A stretch of 64,000 nucleotides of DNA, taken from NCBI GenBank assembly GCA_963823165.1, contig CAWGKV010000039.1, forward strand, positions 1-64,000. The letters run 5' to 3'. Position numbers and translations under genes: made by a program. Each line of letters begins with the position of its first letter. Within the stretch, counting starts at the first letter, position 1. Of this stretch, positions 26,784 through 35,218 are shown one piece after another. Origin of the DNA: Roseiarcus sp963823165. GTDB lineage: Bacteria > Pseudomonadota > Alphaproteobacteria > Rhizobiales > Beijerinckiaceae. The notes under the pieces are model-generated. The model did no database searches. It was not told where the DNA came from and was given only the letters and a program-made list of their open reading frames with translations.

Positions 26784-27235
26784 CCCGCCGCAGCCGCCGG
26801 CTCACTCTCATTGCATCCGCCCTCGCGGTGATCGGCTGCGCGGTCGGGCTCGGACTCTATGCGATGAAAGATAGCCTGTCGCTGTTCCTGACGCCGACCG
26901 AAATCGCCGAGAAGAATGTCCAGCCTGGAGCGCGCCTCAGGATCGGCGGGCTCGTCGAAGCGGGCTCCGTGGTGCGATCCGACGACCGGTTGAGGTTCAT
27001 CGTCACGGACGGAACGAAGAGCGTCGGCGTCGATTGCCTGAAGGACTGTTTCGCCAATGTGCCGGACCTTTTCCGGGAAGGCCAGGGCGTCGTCGTCGAG
27101 GGAGTGCTCGCTTCGCAGGGCCGGCTGAGCGGCGACCAGATACTCGCCAAGCACGACGAGCGCTACATGCCGCGCGAAGTCGTGGAGGCGCTGAAGAAGC
27201 AGGGCCGCTGGCAAGAAGGGGAGGCCGCGAAGTGA
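26780..27235 (+). CDS. ccmE: Cytochrome c maturation heme chaperone CcmE
   Basis: CcmE binds heme covalently in the periplasm and delivers it to CcmF/CcmH. It starts at TTG 26780, overlapping the ccmI stop. The N-terminus is positive (MTRRSRRL) with one membrane helix; the OB-fold domain includes NVQPGARLRIGGLVEAGSV and FREGQGVVVEGVL, and the heme-linking histidine lies in ILAKHDERYMP near the C-terminus. At 151 residues it has usual length. Its TGA overlaps the GTG start of ccmF. Confidence 0.95.
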   Translation: MTRRSRRLTLIASALAVIGCAVGLGLYAMKDSLSLFLTPTEIAEKNVQPGARLRIGGLVEAGSVVRSDDRLRFIVTDGTKSVGVDCLKDCFANVPDLFREGQGVVVEGVLASQGRLSGDQILAKHDERYMPREVVEALKKQGRWQEGEAAK

Positions 27236-29211
27236 TCGTCGAGCTCGGCCATTTCGCTCTCGTTCTCGCGCTCTGCGCCGCCCTCGCGCAAACGATCGTT
27301 CCGTCGTGGGGCGCGCGCGTCGGCGATCCGAACCTGATGGCGGTGGGCCGGAACGCCGCGCTGACCCAGTTCGTGCTGGTTGCGATCGCGTTCGCGGCGC
27401 TGGTGAACGCGCATCTGACCTCGGACTTCTCGGTGCTGAACGTCGCCGAGAATTCCAATAGCACGCTGCCCGCGATCTACAGGATTTCCGGCGTCTGGGG
27501 CAATCATGAAGGCTCGATGCTGCTGTGGGTGCTGATCCTGGCGATCTTCGGGGCGCTGGTCGCCCTGTTCGGCCGCACGCTGCCCCGCACGCTGCGCGCC
27601 AACGCGCTTGCCGTGCAGGGCCTGATCAGCTTCGCATTCCTGCTGTTCATCCTCCTGACCTCGAATCCGTTCGAGCGCCTGTCGCCTGCCCCGTTCGAGG
27701 GGCGCGATCTCAACCCGATCCTGCAGGACCCGGGCCTGGCGTTCCATCCGCCGATGCTCTACCTCGGCTACGTCGGCTTCTCGATCGTCTACTCGTTCGC
27801 CGCGGCGGCGCTGATCGAGGGACGCATCGACGCCGCCTGGGCGCGCTTCGTGCGGCCCTTCGCGCTGATGGCCTGGAGCCTCTTGACCATCGGCATCGCC
27901 GCCGGCTCCTTCTGGGCTTATTATACGCTGGGCTGGGGCGGCTTCTGGTTCTGGGATCCGGTCGAGAACGCGTCCCTCATGCCCTGGCTCGCCGGGACCG
28001 CCTTCGTCCATTCGGTCGCGGTGATGGAGAAGCGGGACGCGCTCAAGGTCTGGACGATCTTCCTCGCCATCGTCGCCTTCTCGTTTTCGCTGCTCGGCAC
28101 GTTCCTCGTGCGCTCCGGGGTGCTGACCTCGGTGCACGCCTTCGCCAGTGATCCCCGCCGCGGCGTGTTCATCCTGGCGATCCTCGCGCTGTTCATCATG
28201 GGCTCCTTCGCCTTGTTCGCCTGGCGGGCGCCGATGCTGAGGCAGGGCGGCCTGTTCGCGCCGATCTCGCGCGAGGGTGCGCTCGTCCTGAACAACCTGT
28301 TGCTGACGACGTCATGCGCGACCGTGTTCTTCGGCACGCTCTATCCGCTCGCGCTCGAGCAATTGACCGGCGAGAAGATCACGGTCGGAGCGCCCTTCTT
28401 CAACATGACCTGCGGCATGCTCCTCTTGACCGCCGCATTCGTCACACCGATCGGCTTCTCGCTCGCCTGGAAGCGCGGGGATCTGCTCGGCGTCGCCCAG
28501 CGCCTGACCGTGGCGCTGGCCGCCGGCGCAATCGTCGCGATCGGCGGCGCAGCCTGGCTGCGCGGGCAATCGATCCTGGCCGTGGTCGCCGCCGGCATCG
28601 CGATCTTCGCCATCGTCGGCACGCTGACCGAGGTCGTCACCCGCGCATGGCGGCCTGGGCTTTCGCCCGCCGTCGCGCTGAAGCGGACTCTTGGGCTGCC
28701 GCTGTCGTTCTGGGGCGCGGCGACGGCGCATATCGGGGTCGGCCTGACCCTGCTCGGGCTCGCCGGCGTCGGCTTCGGCGCCGAGGCGATCGCGACCCTG
28801 CACAAAGGCGTTCCGCGGACGGTCGGGCCGTACGAGATCACGCTGGATTCGGTCGACAAGCGCGTCGGGCCGAATTACACGGAGGCGGTCACCCCCATGA
28901 CGGTCCGCTCGAACGGCGCGGTCGTCGCGACGATCGAACCCGCGCGCCGGCAATTCGACGCCCGCCAGATGACGACGACGGAAGCCGGCATGGCGACCCT
29001 GCATTTCGGCCAGATTTATGTGTCGATCGGCGATCCGGCGCCGGACGGCGCGGTGCCGGCGCGGCTGTACTGGAAGCCGCTCGTGACGCTGATCTGGCTC
29101 GGCGGCGCCGCCATGGCGTTCGGCGGCGGGCTGTCGCTCGCCGACCGTCGGCTGCGCTTCGGCGTCGCCGTCCGCGCCCCGACGCGCGCCGCGGCCGCCG
29201 GGGCGGTTTGA
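27232..29211 (+). CDS. ccmF: Cytochrome c heme lyase subunit CcmF
   Basis: The true start is GTG 27232 (VIVELGHFALVLALCAALAQ); the frame upstream lies inside ccmE. The 659-residue protein has many membrane helices. The heme-handling tryptophan-rich WWD region reads WGGFWFWDPVENASLMPW near residue 236, preceded by GNHEGSMLLWVLIL and HPPMLYLGYVGF, with conserved periplasmic histidines. CcmF with CcmH forms the heme lyase attaching heme to CxxCH sites. The large periplasmic domain near the C-terminus is intact. Confidence 0.96.
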   Translation: MIVELGHFALVLALCAALAQTIVPSWGARVGDPNLMAVGRNAALTQFVLVAIAFAALVNAHLTSDFSVLNVAENSNSTLPAIYRISGVWGNHEGSMLLWVLILAIFGALVALFGRTLPRTLRANALAVQGLISFAFLLFILLTSNPFERLSPAPFEGRDLNPILQDPGLAFHPPMLYLGYVGFSIVYSFAAAALIEGRIDAAWARFVRPFALMAWSLLTIGIAAGSFWAYYTLGWGGFWFWDPVENASLMPWLAGTAFVHSVAVMEKRDALKVWTIFLAIVAFSFSLLGTFLVRSGVLTSVHAFASDPRRGVFILAILALFIMGSFALFAWRAPMLRQGGLFAPISREGALVLNNLLLTTSCATVFFGTLYPLALEQLTGEKITVGAPFFNMTCGMLLLTAAFVTPIGFSLAWKRGDLLGVAQRLTVALAAGAIVAIGGAAWLRGQSILAVVAAGIAIFAIVGTLTEVVTRAWRPGLSPAVALKRTLGLPLSFWGAATAHIGVGLTLLGLAGVGFGAEAIATLHKGVPRTVGPYEITLDSVDKRVGPNYTEAVTPMTVRSNGAVVATIEPARRQFDARQMTTTEAGMATLHFGQIYVSIGDPAPDGAVPARLYWKPLVTLIWLGGAAMAFGGGLSLADRRLRFGVAVRAPTRAAAAGAV

Positions 29212-29215
29212 CCCC

Positions 29216-29677
29216 GTGCAACGTCTCCGCCTCGTCTTCATCCTCCTCTTCGCGGCCCTCGCGGCGCCGGCGTTCGCCGTCCAGCCGGACGAGGTGATGA
29301 AGGACCCGGCGCTCGAGGCGCGCGCCCGCGCGCTGTCGGAGGGTCTGCGCTGCATGGTCTGCCAGAACCAGTCGATCGACGATTCCGACGCCCCGCTCGC
29401 CCGCGACATCCGTCTCCTGATCCGCCAGCGGATCGCACAAGGAGAAAGCAACGAGGCGGTTCGCGCCTATCTCGTGTCGCGCTACGGCGACTTCATTCTC
29501 CTGAAGCCGCCGTTCAAGCCGGAGACCTGGCTCCTCTGGCTCAGCCCTCCGCTGACGCTCTGCGCCGGCCTCGCCGCCGTCCTTTTCGCCCGCCGCCGCG
29601 CGCCGCCCGAGACGCCGGCTCTGACCGCGCAAGAAGAAGCGCAGCTGGCCGCGCTGACGAGGGACCAAGGTTCATAG
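29216..29677 (+). CDS. ccmH: Cytochrome c-type biogenesis protein CcmH
   Basis: A 153-residue membrane-anchored thiol oxidoreductase that keeps apocytochrome cysteines reduced for CcmF. It starts at GTG 29216, 4 bp after ccmF. A signal peptide (residues 1-21, ending AAPAFA) precedes the redox motif LRCMVCQNQSIDDSDAPLA near 45, followed by RYGDFILLKPPFKPETWLLW and a C-terminal membrane helix. It closes the operon; the degP gene that often follows in relatives is absent here. Confidence 0.94.
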   Translation: MQRLRLVFILLFAALAAPAFAVQPDEVMKDPALEARARALSEGLRCMVCQNQSIDDSDAPLARDIRLLIRQRIAQGESNEAVRAYLVSRYGDFILLKPPFKPETWLLWLSPPLTLCAGLAAVLFARRRAPPETPALTAQEEAQLAALTRDQGS

Positions 29678-30416
29678 CGCTTCGGTTCGCGCTTCGGGCC
29701 GCGTACCGAGCCGATTTGGCGGCGCGCCTCCTCTGCCAGATAGTGCGGGCGGGCCGCTGCTTCCGCCATCCCCTTCTCCGGCGCGAATTGAACCTTCTCG
29801 GGGGGTTGCGGCGCCATTTCCAGGCGCAATTGCTCACCCTTCGCGTTTCTTAAGCGCGCGGGGAGGGTCAAGGGGGTCCGGGGTGCGATCGGGCGAAGGG
29901 GATCTCCTCCCCCCTTGTGGGGGAGGATTAAGGAGGGGGGGTCGCGCCAGACCTCGGAAGCTGTTCATCGACGCCCTCTGCGGAGAGCGCAGCGCGACCC
30001 CCACCCCTCCCGCCCCCGCAAGGGGGCGGGAGGGCGCTCAACCGTCTGAATCTTCGCTTCGCCCGATTGCCCTCGGTTCCGGGCGGAGCGCCGTGGGCTT
30101 TGGCGCCATCTGGGAGCCGGCGGAACGTCCTGGAACGCCGCGGGAAGGCCGCCGGTCGCCCGGGGAAGGAAACCGCACGCCCAGGGGAAGCCAAAGGAAC
30201 GCCAGGGGAAGCAAAAGGAACGCCAGGGGAAGCCAGATTCGTTCACCGTTCTCGCCTTTTCAATGACTTACGCGAGACGCGGGTAACCGGGGCAAATTCT
30301 CGGGCGCCTCCTCCGCCCCCGCGCTGCGTTTGGCTGCCGTCAGCCAAAACGCCTGAACTTCAATCTCCGTCACAGAGGCAAGGTAACATAGAGGGCTGCC
30401 TTGCACAAGAAAATGT
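29678..30416. other. Repeat-rich intergenic stretch
   Basis: This region has GC-rich inverted repeats, for example CTCCCCCC with GGGGGAGG near 29906-29930 and CCGCCCCC with GGGGGCGGG near 30008-30030. These resemble dispersed palindromic elements. A short tandem array follows at 30120-30240 (separate entry). No gene is supported. Confidence 0.5.
30120..30240. repeat. Tandem repeats of about 21 bp
   Basis: At least three clear units with the word CGCCAGGGGAAGC recur with a 21-22 bp period between 30175 and 30240, preceded by more diverged units back to about 30120. On the minus strand each unit could encode FPWRSFx heptads, but no start or family supports a protein. A similar 21-bp periodicity is seen at 52741-52805. 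Confidence 0.6.
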
Positions 30417-30602
30417 TCACTGTTTGTTCGATACTGAAACGACCTCGGACCGCCGAACCAGATCCCCGCAGTCGGTGCAGTCTGCGGCCGGCAGGCGCAC
30501 AGGCCGGTTGTAACGCGGGCTGTGCGGGTCCTCGCACCAGCCCTGTTCGCGCCGCATGGCCTCGAGCGGGACGCTCCCGGAGCTGCGGCCGCCGCCAGTC
30601 AT
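30417..30602 (-). pseudogene. L,D-transpeptidase-like (YkuD, cytosolic type) fragment
   Basis: The minus strand reads RREQGWCEDPHSPRYNRPVR followed by LPAA, matching the GWCDDP...YNRPVRLP stretch of a YkuD-family group. The sequence before and after is not homologous and the catalytic HxGT/SxGC part is missing. It is a short scar, not a gene. Confidence 0.45.
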
Positions 30603-31012
30603 GTCAACAGCGTGAGGCGTTCGGCGATGTGCGTTCGTCAAAACCCAAAGGAGAGGAGGTCTTGATTGCGAAAAGTTCTGCGCTCTCAACGTTCGACTTG
30701 GCTTCGGCGCGCCTCGGCGCTATCCGCCGACGGGTCGGCGGCGGTCAGGCGGACGGTTCGGGTTTGCCTGGAGCCCAAAACCGTCGCAGATTGGACTTGA
30801 ACCGGCCTCCATCCGGTGGATGCCGGCTAAGATGGTCTTGCTGCGCCGAGCCTCCCTTCCTCGCGTGGCCCGCGAGAACCATTCAATGACAACGAATTCC
30901 CGGCCAGGGAATTGTTCGAATGGGTGAACTCAATTCCGGATTCAGGATACGCCTTTGTCACATCGTGGTGGCTCGCGTTACGAAGTCGCTATGTTGGATG
31001 GAGCGTTGTGGT
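30603..31012. other. Intergenic stretch upstream of methyltransferase
   Basis: About 410 bp without a supported gene. A GGAGAGGAGG purine run at 30649-30658 could be a ribosome site of a lost gene. A small inverted repeat lies near 30719-30745 (CCGCCGACGGGTCGGCGG). Confidence 0.35.
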
Positions 31013-31903
31013 ATGAAAACTGCACTCGCGCGTTTGCTGAACAGCCTCGGGCTTCTCCTCCCCGTATTCCGCGGGATCGAGTTCATGCAGACCTTGGGCG
31101 CCGAGATGGTCGCTGACGCCCCGGACGGTCTGCCGCTTCCACCGACAAACCTCCGCGTGCGCGTGGCGGGCACAGCGGACGTCGCGTGGTTTCTCGAGAG
31201 AGGCCGCATCCTAGAGAAAGCGATACGTGAGGCGCTCGTGCGGGCGGGCGCGCCGCTGGACTCGCGCCAGGCGATCCTCGACTTCGGCTGCGGATGCGGG
31301 GGTCTGCTGCGACGTTGGCAGGGCTTAGACGCGCGGCTCTGCGGCACCGACCTTAGCCGCCCCGCCATCAAATGGTGTCAGGCGCACCTGCCGTTCGTCG
31401 AGGTCGGCGTCAACGGGTTCGAGCCGCCGTTGAACTATGGCGACGCGAGCTTCGACTTGGTCTACGCGATCTCGGTGTTCACCCACCTCCCGGTCGAGAC
31501 ACAGTTCGTCTGGCGCGACGAACTGCGGCGGGTGCTGCGTCCAGGCGGCCACTTGCTGCTTACGCTCCACGGGGACGCGCACTTCGGGAAACTGAAGCCA
31601 GAGGAGCGAGGCGTCTACGAGGCGGGCGGGTGCGTCGTGCGCTGGCCGAAGGCCGCTGGCTCGAATCTCTGTGCGACATACCATTCGCCCCGGTTCGTGC
31701 GTGACCGCCTCGCCGACGACTGGGAGTTCGTCGAGCACGTGCCGGGCGGTGCGGGCGGCTACCCGCCGCAGGATCTTGTCGTCTTGCACAAGCCACAGAC
31801 TTTGAAAGCAGCCGCAGCCGCGGCGCGTAACTTTCACAATTCAGGCTGGGCAGCGGCAAACCTCACGAGGAAGGCCCCGAATGACCCTGATGCATTGCAA
31901 TAA
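31013..31903 (+). CDS. Class I SAM-dependent methyltransferase
   Basis: A protein of about 296 residues from ATG 31013; ATG 30998 is an alternative start. The Rossmann SAM-binding motif I is QAILDFGCGCGGLLRRW near residue 90, the acidic loop is CGTDLSRPAIKWC, and motif IV/post-motif is SFDLVYAISVFTHLPVETQF followed by LRRVLRPGGHLLLTLHG. This is the Methyltransf_11/25 type found in small-molecule or glycan methylation. The substrate cannot be told from context; it lies alone between repeat-rich DNA and an integrase scar. Confidence 0.85.
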   Translation: MKTALARLLNSLGLLLPVFRGIEFMQTLGAEMVADAPDGLPLPPTNLRVRVAGTADVAWFLERGRILEKAIREALVRAGAPLDSRQAILDFGCGCGGLLRRWQGLDARLCGTDLSRPAIKWCQAHLPFVEVGVNGFEPPLNYGDASFDLVYAISVFTHLPVETQFVWRDELRRVLRPGGHLLLTLHGDAHFGKLKPEERGVYEAGGCVVRWPKAAGSNLCATYHSPRFVRDRLADDWEFVEHVPGGAGGYPPQDLVVLHKPQTLKAAAAAARNFHNSGWAAANLTRKAPNDPDALQ

Positions 31904-31971
31904 TCAGAAAGGCCGCAGGCCGACGCCTGTTAGGCTGGATTGTCGTAATAATGATTTGTTCGCCATACAAA

Positions 31972-32157
31972 TTAAAGCGAACTCGGCATTGGCCCAGGGC
32001 GATATTCCCTTCGTAGGTCACCCTTGAAACAAAACTCGACGACACGTTCGGGAGTGTTCGGAAATCCGTCGAAATACCGCACCTCCCCCCAAAGAAATTG
32101 ATGACCGGCATTGGTTGCGGAAGCATTGACATGAGCCATGCCAATTGAATCCGGCAC
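31972..32157 (-). CDS. Small hypothetical protein or fragment
   Basis: A 61-codon frame with a protein-like sequence, HQFLWGEVRYFDGFPNTPER then VVEFCFKGDL. It resembles the end of larger hypothetical proteins, so it may be a fragment. No ribosome site is obvious. It lies within the supposed integrated-element scar next to tRNA-Leu. Confidence 0.3.
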   Translation of the reverse strand: MPDSIGMAHVNASATNAGHQFLWGEVRYFDGFPNTPERVVEFCFKGDLRREYRPGPMPSSL

Positions 32158-32280
32158 GATTTGATCTTAGGCTTCGTCCATTCTCACGCGATCGTCCTAA
32201 CCGCTCCCCGCCCCCCCGTCGCGTTCATTTGGGATTCTAGCCATCGCCGCACTTCAGGAGACATCGTGTCTCGCGGGCGA

Positions 32281-32902
32281 TCAGGCGCAGTCGAAAGATC
32301 GCCCGAACCGGGTTTGCGTTCGCCCAATGCGCCCGATCGAGCCCGACAGCGCGAAACTCGAGATTGTCGCCAGGCGCGCTGTGCGCAGCTTGCGAGCCGT
32401 TTCATGGACGCCCCGCGATTCAACTTTTTTGAGAACGGCAAGCACGTCCCGTGCCGCGATTTCAGGAATCGCCCGCGCGCCTAGGGCCGGAAAAGCGAAG
32501 CTCACGAACCATGCGAATTTTCTCAGCGTGGCCGCCGACTTCCCGTCCCGCCGCTTCATCGGTCAATTCCGTCGAGACGGCCGCAAACGTATTCGCATCC
32601 TTTGCTGCCTTCGCGGCCTTGGCCTCACGCTTTGTGCGCGAAAGGTCTTGCCCTCGTGCCAAGGTCTGTCGAGCGGCTTCCCGCGCCTCGCGCGCCTCTC
32701 TCAAACCAATGACGGGATAGACGCCTATCGCAAGTGTCTTTTGGACCCCACCGAAACGATAGGCCATGCGCCAACGTTTCGCGCCATCGGCGTGATCCAT
32801 AATTAAAAGGCCGCCACCATCGGACAGCTTGATAATTTTTGCGCCGGGTTGAGCGCGCTTGATGACCAAATCGTTCAGCGGCATGTTGGCATCAACTCGC
32901 AT
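32281..32902 (-). pseudogene. P4-type tyrosine integrase, N-terminal half, multiple frameshifts
   Basis: The first part (ATG 32902) is a DUF4102 arm-binding domain: PLNDLVIKRAQPGAKIIKLS, GGGLLIMDHADGAKRWRMAY, RFGGVQKTLAIGVYP and LREAREAREAARQTLARGQD. The core-binding domain continues in another frame (LRKFAWFVSFAFPALGARAI, then AARDVLAVLKKVESRG) and ends in a third with traces of the next helix. The catalytic Arg-His-Tyr domain is gone. The gene points away from tRNA-Leu, whose 3' end is 146 bp from its start, the standard layout of an integrative element. Confidence 0.8.
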
Positions 32903-33047
32903 AGGTATCGAGACTTACCAACAATAGTACCAACGAATTTGTTGGATGCAATCGCACGCCGTCGGACGGTCTCGGACGGTTGTCCGAGCCTAATGGATTG
33001 ATTTTTTGGACTTTTTGGACGAATTCAGAGGTTCAAAGCCGTCTATA
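32903..33047. other. Integrase leader and presumed attachment region
   Basis: Between the integrase start and the tRNA 3' end lie an inverted repeat CCAAC-gaattt-GTTGG near 32930-32946 and close repeats of TCGGACGGT near 32963-32982. These may be integrase arm sites. The likely attachment core is the 3' portion of tRNA-Leu beginning TGGTGCCCAGG at 33048. Confidence 0.45.
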
Positions 33048-33132
33048 TGGTGCCCAGGAAAGGACTCGAACCTTCACGGCTTGCACCGCTGGTACCTGAA
33101 ACCAGTGCGTCTACCAATTCCGCCACCTGGGC
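33048..33132 (-). tRNA. tRNA-Leu(CAG)
   Basis: An 85-nt class II tRNA on the minus strand. The acceptor stem GCCCAGG pairs with CCTGGGC, followed by A73 and an encoded CCA. The anticodon arm CTGGT-TTCAGGT-ACCAG gives anticodon CAG. A long variable arm (GCGGTGCAAGCCGTG) and the T-arm GGTTCGAGTCC fit tRNA-Leu. Its 3' end faces the integrase scar. Confidence 0.95.
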
Positions 33133-33478
33133 ACGGCGGGAGTGTCATAGGGGCGAGGCCTTGGCGATGTCAATGGCGCGGCCACACAGGCTTGTGGCCG
33201 CCTGGAACTGCCTGAATGCGCCGTTTTGCGGGTCGTCGTCGATCCCCCGGTCGTCACCGGCCAGACGCAGAGCTTTCGCCCGCTGAAGCGTGCCGGTCGA
33301 GCGCTGCGGATTTGCGATATCGATCAGGAGGTCGCCGTATGCGGCTCGACCGATCGGAAGCGCCGCGATTCAGACGGCGGTCGAAGGGTCGAGGCCGACG
33401 CGATGGATGAGCCCCTTGCTGCTTCCAGCCGAGGAAAGATAAACGCTGCAAAAAACGCGATTCGGGCGAGGCAGGATT
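33133..33478. other. Intergenic stretch between tRNA-Leu and CAP lipoprotein
   Basis: About 345 bp holding the tRNA promoter (minus strand) and the leader of the next gene. Overlapping frames here have no recognised sequence. Confidence 0.4.
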
Positions 33479-34060
33479 TTGGGAAAACACTTGGCGTTCC
33501 GAAATGTCGTCTTCGCCGGCCTCGCCGCGCTCGCGCTCGCCGGCTGCGCGGCCGAGCCGCCAGAGCCGCGCCTCTCGCACCGTTCGGCGGCGGCGATCGC
33601 CGCCGTGAGGCTCGACCCGGCCGCCGCCGTCGCGGCGCTCAACGCCTATCGCGCCGAGAAGGGGCTGAAGTCGGTCAAGCTCGACCCGGCGCTGACCGCG
33701 ATGGCCGACGCCCAGGCGAAGGCGATGGCGGCGGGAAACGTCCTGTCGCACGAGGTCGCCGGCGCCTTCCCTTCGCGCCTCGCCGCGCATCGGGTCGACA
33801 CGTGGAAGGCGGCTGAGAATCTCGGCGGCGGCTACATGAGCCTCGCCGAGGCCATGACCGGCTGGCGCGAGTCGCATGCCCATGACGCCAATCTCCTGCT
33901 TGCCGAGGGTTCCCGGTTCGGCATCGCCATCGCCAAGAACCCGGACACGGAATACGGGGTCTACTGGGCGATGGAGATCGCCGCCGAGCCGGCGCCGCCG
34001 GCGCCTACCGCGGAGCGGGCGTTCATGTCGCTGTCGGGCGGGGCGACCCTGCCGCGTTGA
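33479..34060 (+). CDS. CAP/SCP-domain lipoprotein
   Basis: A 193-residue protein with a lipoprotein signal (VVFAGLAALALAGC). The start is uncertain: TTG 33479 or TTG 33491, with no ATG available. The CAP domain follows from about residue 45: ALNAYRAEKGLKSVKLDPAL, then KAMAAGNVLSHEV, WKAAENLGGGYMSLAEAM, GWRESHAHDANLLL and YGVYWAMEIA. The histidine and glutamate of the CAP cavity (LSHEV, AENL) are retained. Such proteins are secreted or envelope-bound with uncertain biochemical roles. Confidence 0.82.
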   Translation: MGKHLAFRNVVFAGLAALALAGCAAEPPEPRLSHRSAAAIAAVRLDPAAAVAALNAYRAEKGLKSVKLDPALTAMADAQAKAMAAGNVLSHEVAGAFPSRLAAHRVDTWKAAENLGGGYMSLAEAMTGWRESHAHDANLLLAEGSRFGIAIAKNPDTEYGVYWAMEIAAEPAPPAPTAERAFMSLSGGATLPR

Positions 34061-34629
34061 GGTTGCGCCCCGCTTCGCGTTCGCTGGCGGCAGGGCAGCT
34101 GACGAGAATCGCGCCGGCGATTTTTGGGGCGGCGAGTTTTCGGGCGACGCCGCTCGTCCATTCAGCATTCTTCGCATGGCCCCGCTCCGACTTGGGGGGA
34201 GCGCGGCGTCCTGGCGATTGGCTCCTTCGGTGCGACTCGCAAGCCGCGGCCGGGACGCGGCATGCCCCCTCCACCACGCTGCGCGTGGTCCCCCTCCCCC
34301 GTTCCGCTAACGCTTCACAGGGGAGGATATGGCCCGCGCTCGCTATCCTCCCCTGCGCCGCGGAGCGGAGCGGCGGAGGGGGACCGCCCGAAGGGCGGTG
34401 GAGGGGGACCGCTCCATAGCCCGTCGAAGACGGGCGTCCTCTCGGACGCCCGATGGGGCGGGGGAGGGGGCGTCGCCCCAGCCTGCTTGGCGGTTCTGCT
34501 TTTGGCTTAATACGTTGGGCGACCGATACTTTTTGCCTGACCCGCCCGCATTGACGATGCGCCCGGCGTCGGGGACAAGCCGCGGGTCCACCGTCAGCGT
34601 GGACCGTCAGCTCAAAAGGGGTCTCCGAC
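34061..34629. other. GC-rich palindromic intergenic stretch
   Basis: This region carries repeated words such as GGAGGGGGACCGC (34375 and 34399 areas) and CCACGCTGCGCGTGG near 34274-34288, with inverted copies. It looks like a cluster of dispersed palindromic elements rather than coding DNA. Confidence 0.5.
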
Positions 34630-34857
34630 ATGCATACGTCGGGCGTCCGCGCCATTCTCGTCATTCTCTTTGTTGTCGTCGTTCTCGCCAATCTGGTCGC
34701 CCTGTTCGGCTATCCGATGCTGATCGGGACCGCGGTGATCGCGGCCTTTGTCGCGCTCGCCCTGATCGTCGTCCTCTCGGCCGGCGACATGATGGACAAG
34801 CCGGCGCGTCGGGCGCCGCAGCCGGCGCGGCGCGTTGCAGCGGCCGCCGCAGCCTGA
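34630..34857 (+). CDS. Small two-helix membrane protein
   Basis: A 75-residue protein with AAAAGGGG upstream of ATG 34630. Two hydrophobic segments (residues 8-26 and 31-50) are followed by a basic, Ala/Pro-rich tail. No family was recognised. The ribosome site and codon use support a real gene, but nothing indicates function. Confidence 0.5.
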   Translation: MHTSGVRAILVILFVVVVLANLVALFGYPMLIGTAVIAAFVALALIVVLSAGDMMDKPARRAPQPARRVAAAAAA

Positions 34858-35218
34858 CAGCCTAAGCGAAGCGGACCTCAGTCGCGGTCTTGTGGCCGGG
34901 CTCGTTCGGGCTCGTCCCGGCCGTCCACGCGCCTATGCTGCAAACGACAGATTCTGGCCGCCACGACTGAAACACGGGATCGTTCGCCAGTAGACCGGAG
35001 CCTTGGCCGCGGCCCGCGAGGCGGAACCCGCGCGGATGGCCGGGACGGGCCCGGCCAAGATGCGTTCTCGCCCCGAGGGCTGCTCGAATCGGGGCGCGGC
35101 GTTACGCCGCGATTTGAAATTGAAACAATTCCAAATTTTAAGCGCCAGGCTTGATAAACAGGTCGAGCCCGTTCAGGAGAGCGGCATTGGTGTCCTTTAA
35201 ACGCTCCAGGTCCCGTCC
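34858..35218. other. Leader of the NRAMP-like gene
   Basis: About 360 bp without a gene. Its notable content is the AT-rich palindrome at 35114-35136 described separately. No riboswitch fold was identified by eye. Confidence 0.45.
35114..35136. promoter_or_regulatory. Irr-box (ICE)-like palindrome
   Basis: TTGAAACAATTCCAA at 35120-35134 (complement TTGGAATTGTTTCAA) is an imperfect palindrome of half-sites TTGGAA and TTTCAA around TTG, set in AT-rich flanks within GC-rich DNA. This resembles the Irr box consensus TTTAGAA-N3-TTCTAAA. It lies 85 bp before the transporter start, and an irr gene is adjacent. Assignment is inference from pattern and context. Confidence 0.45.
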
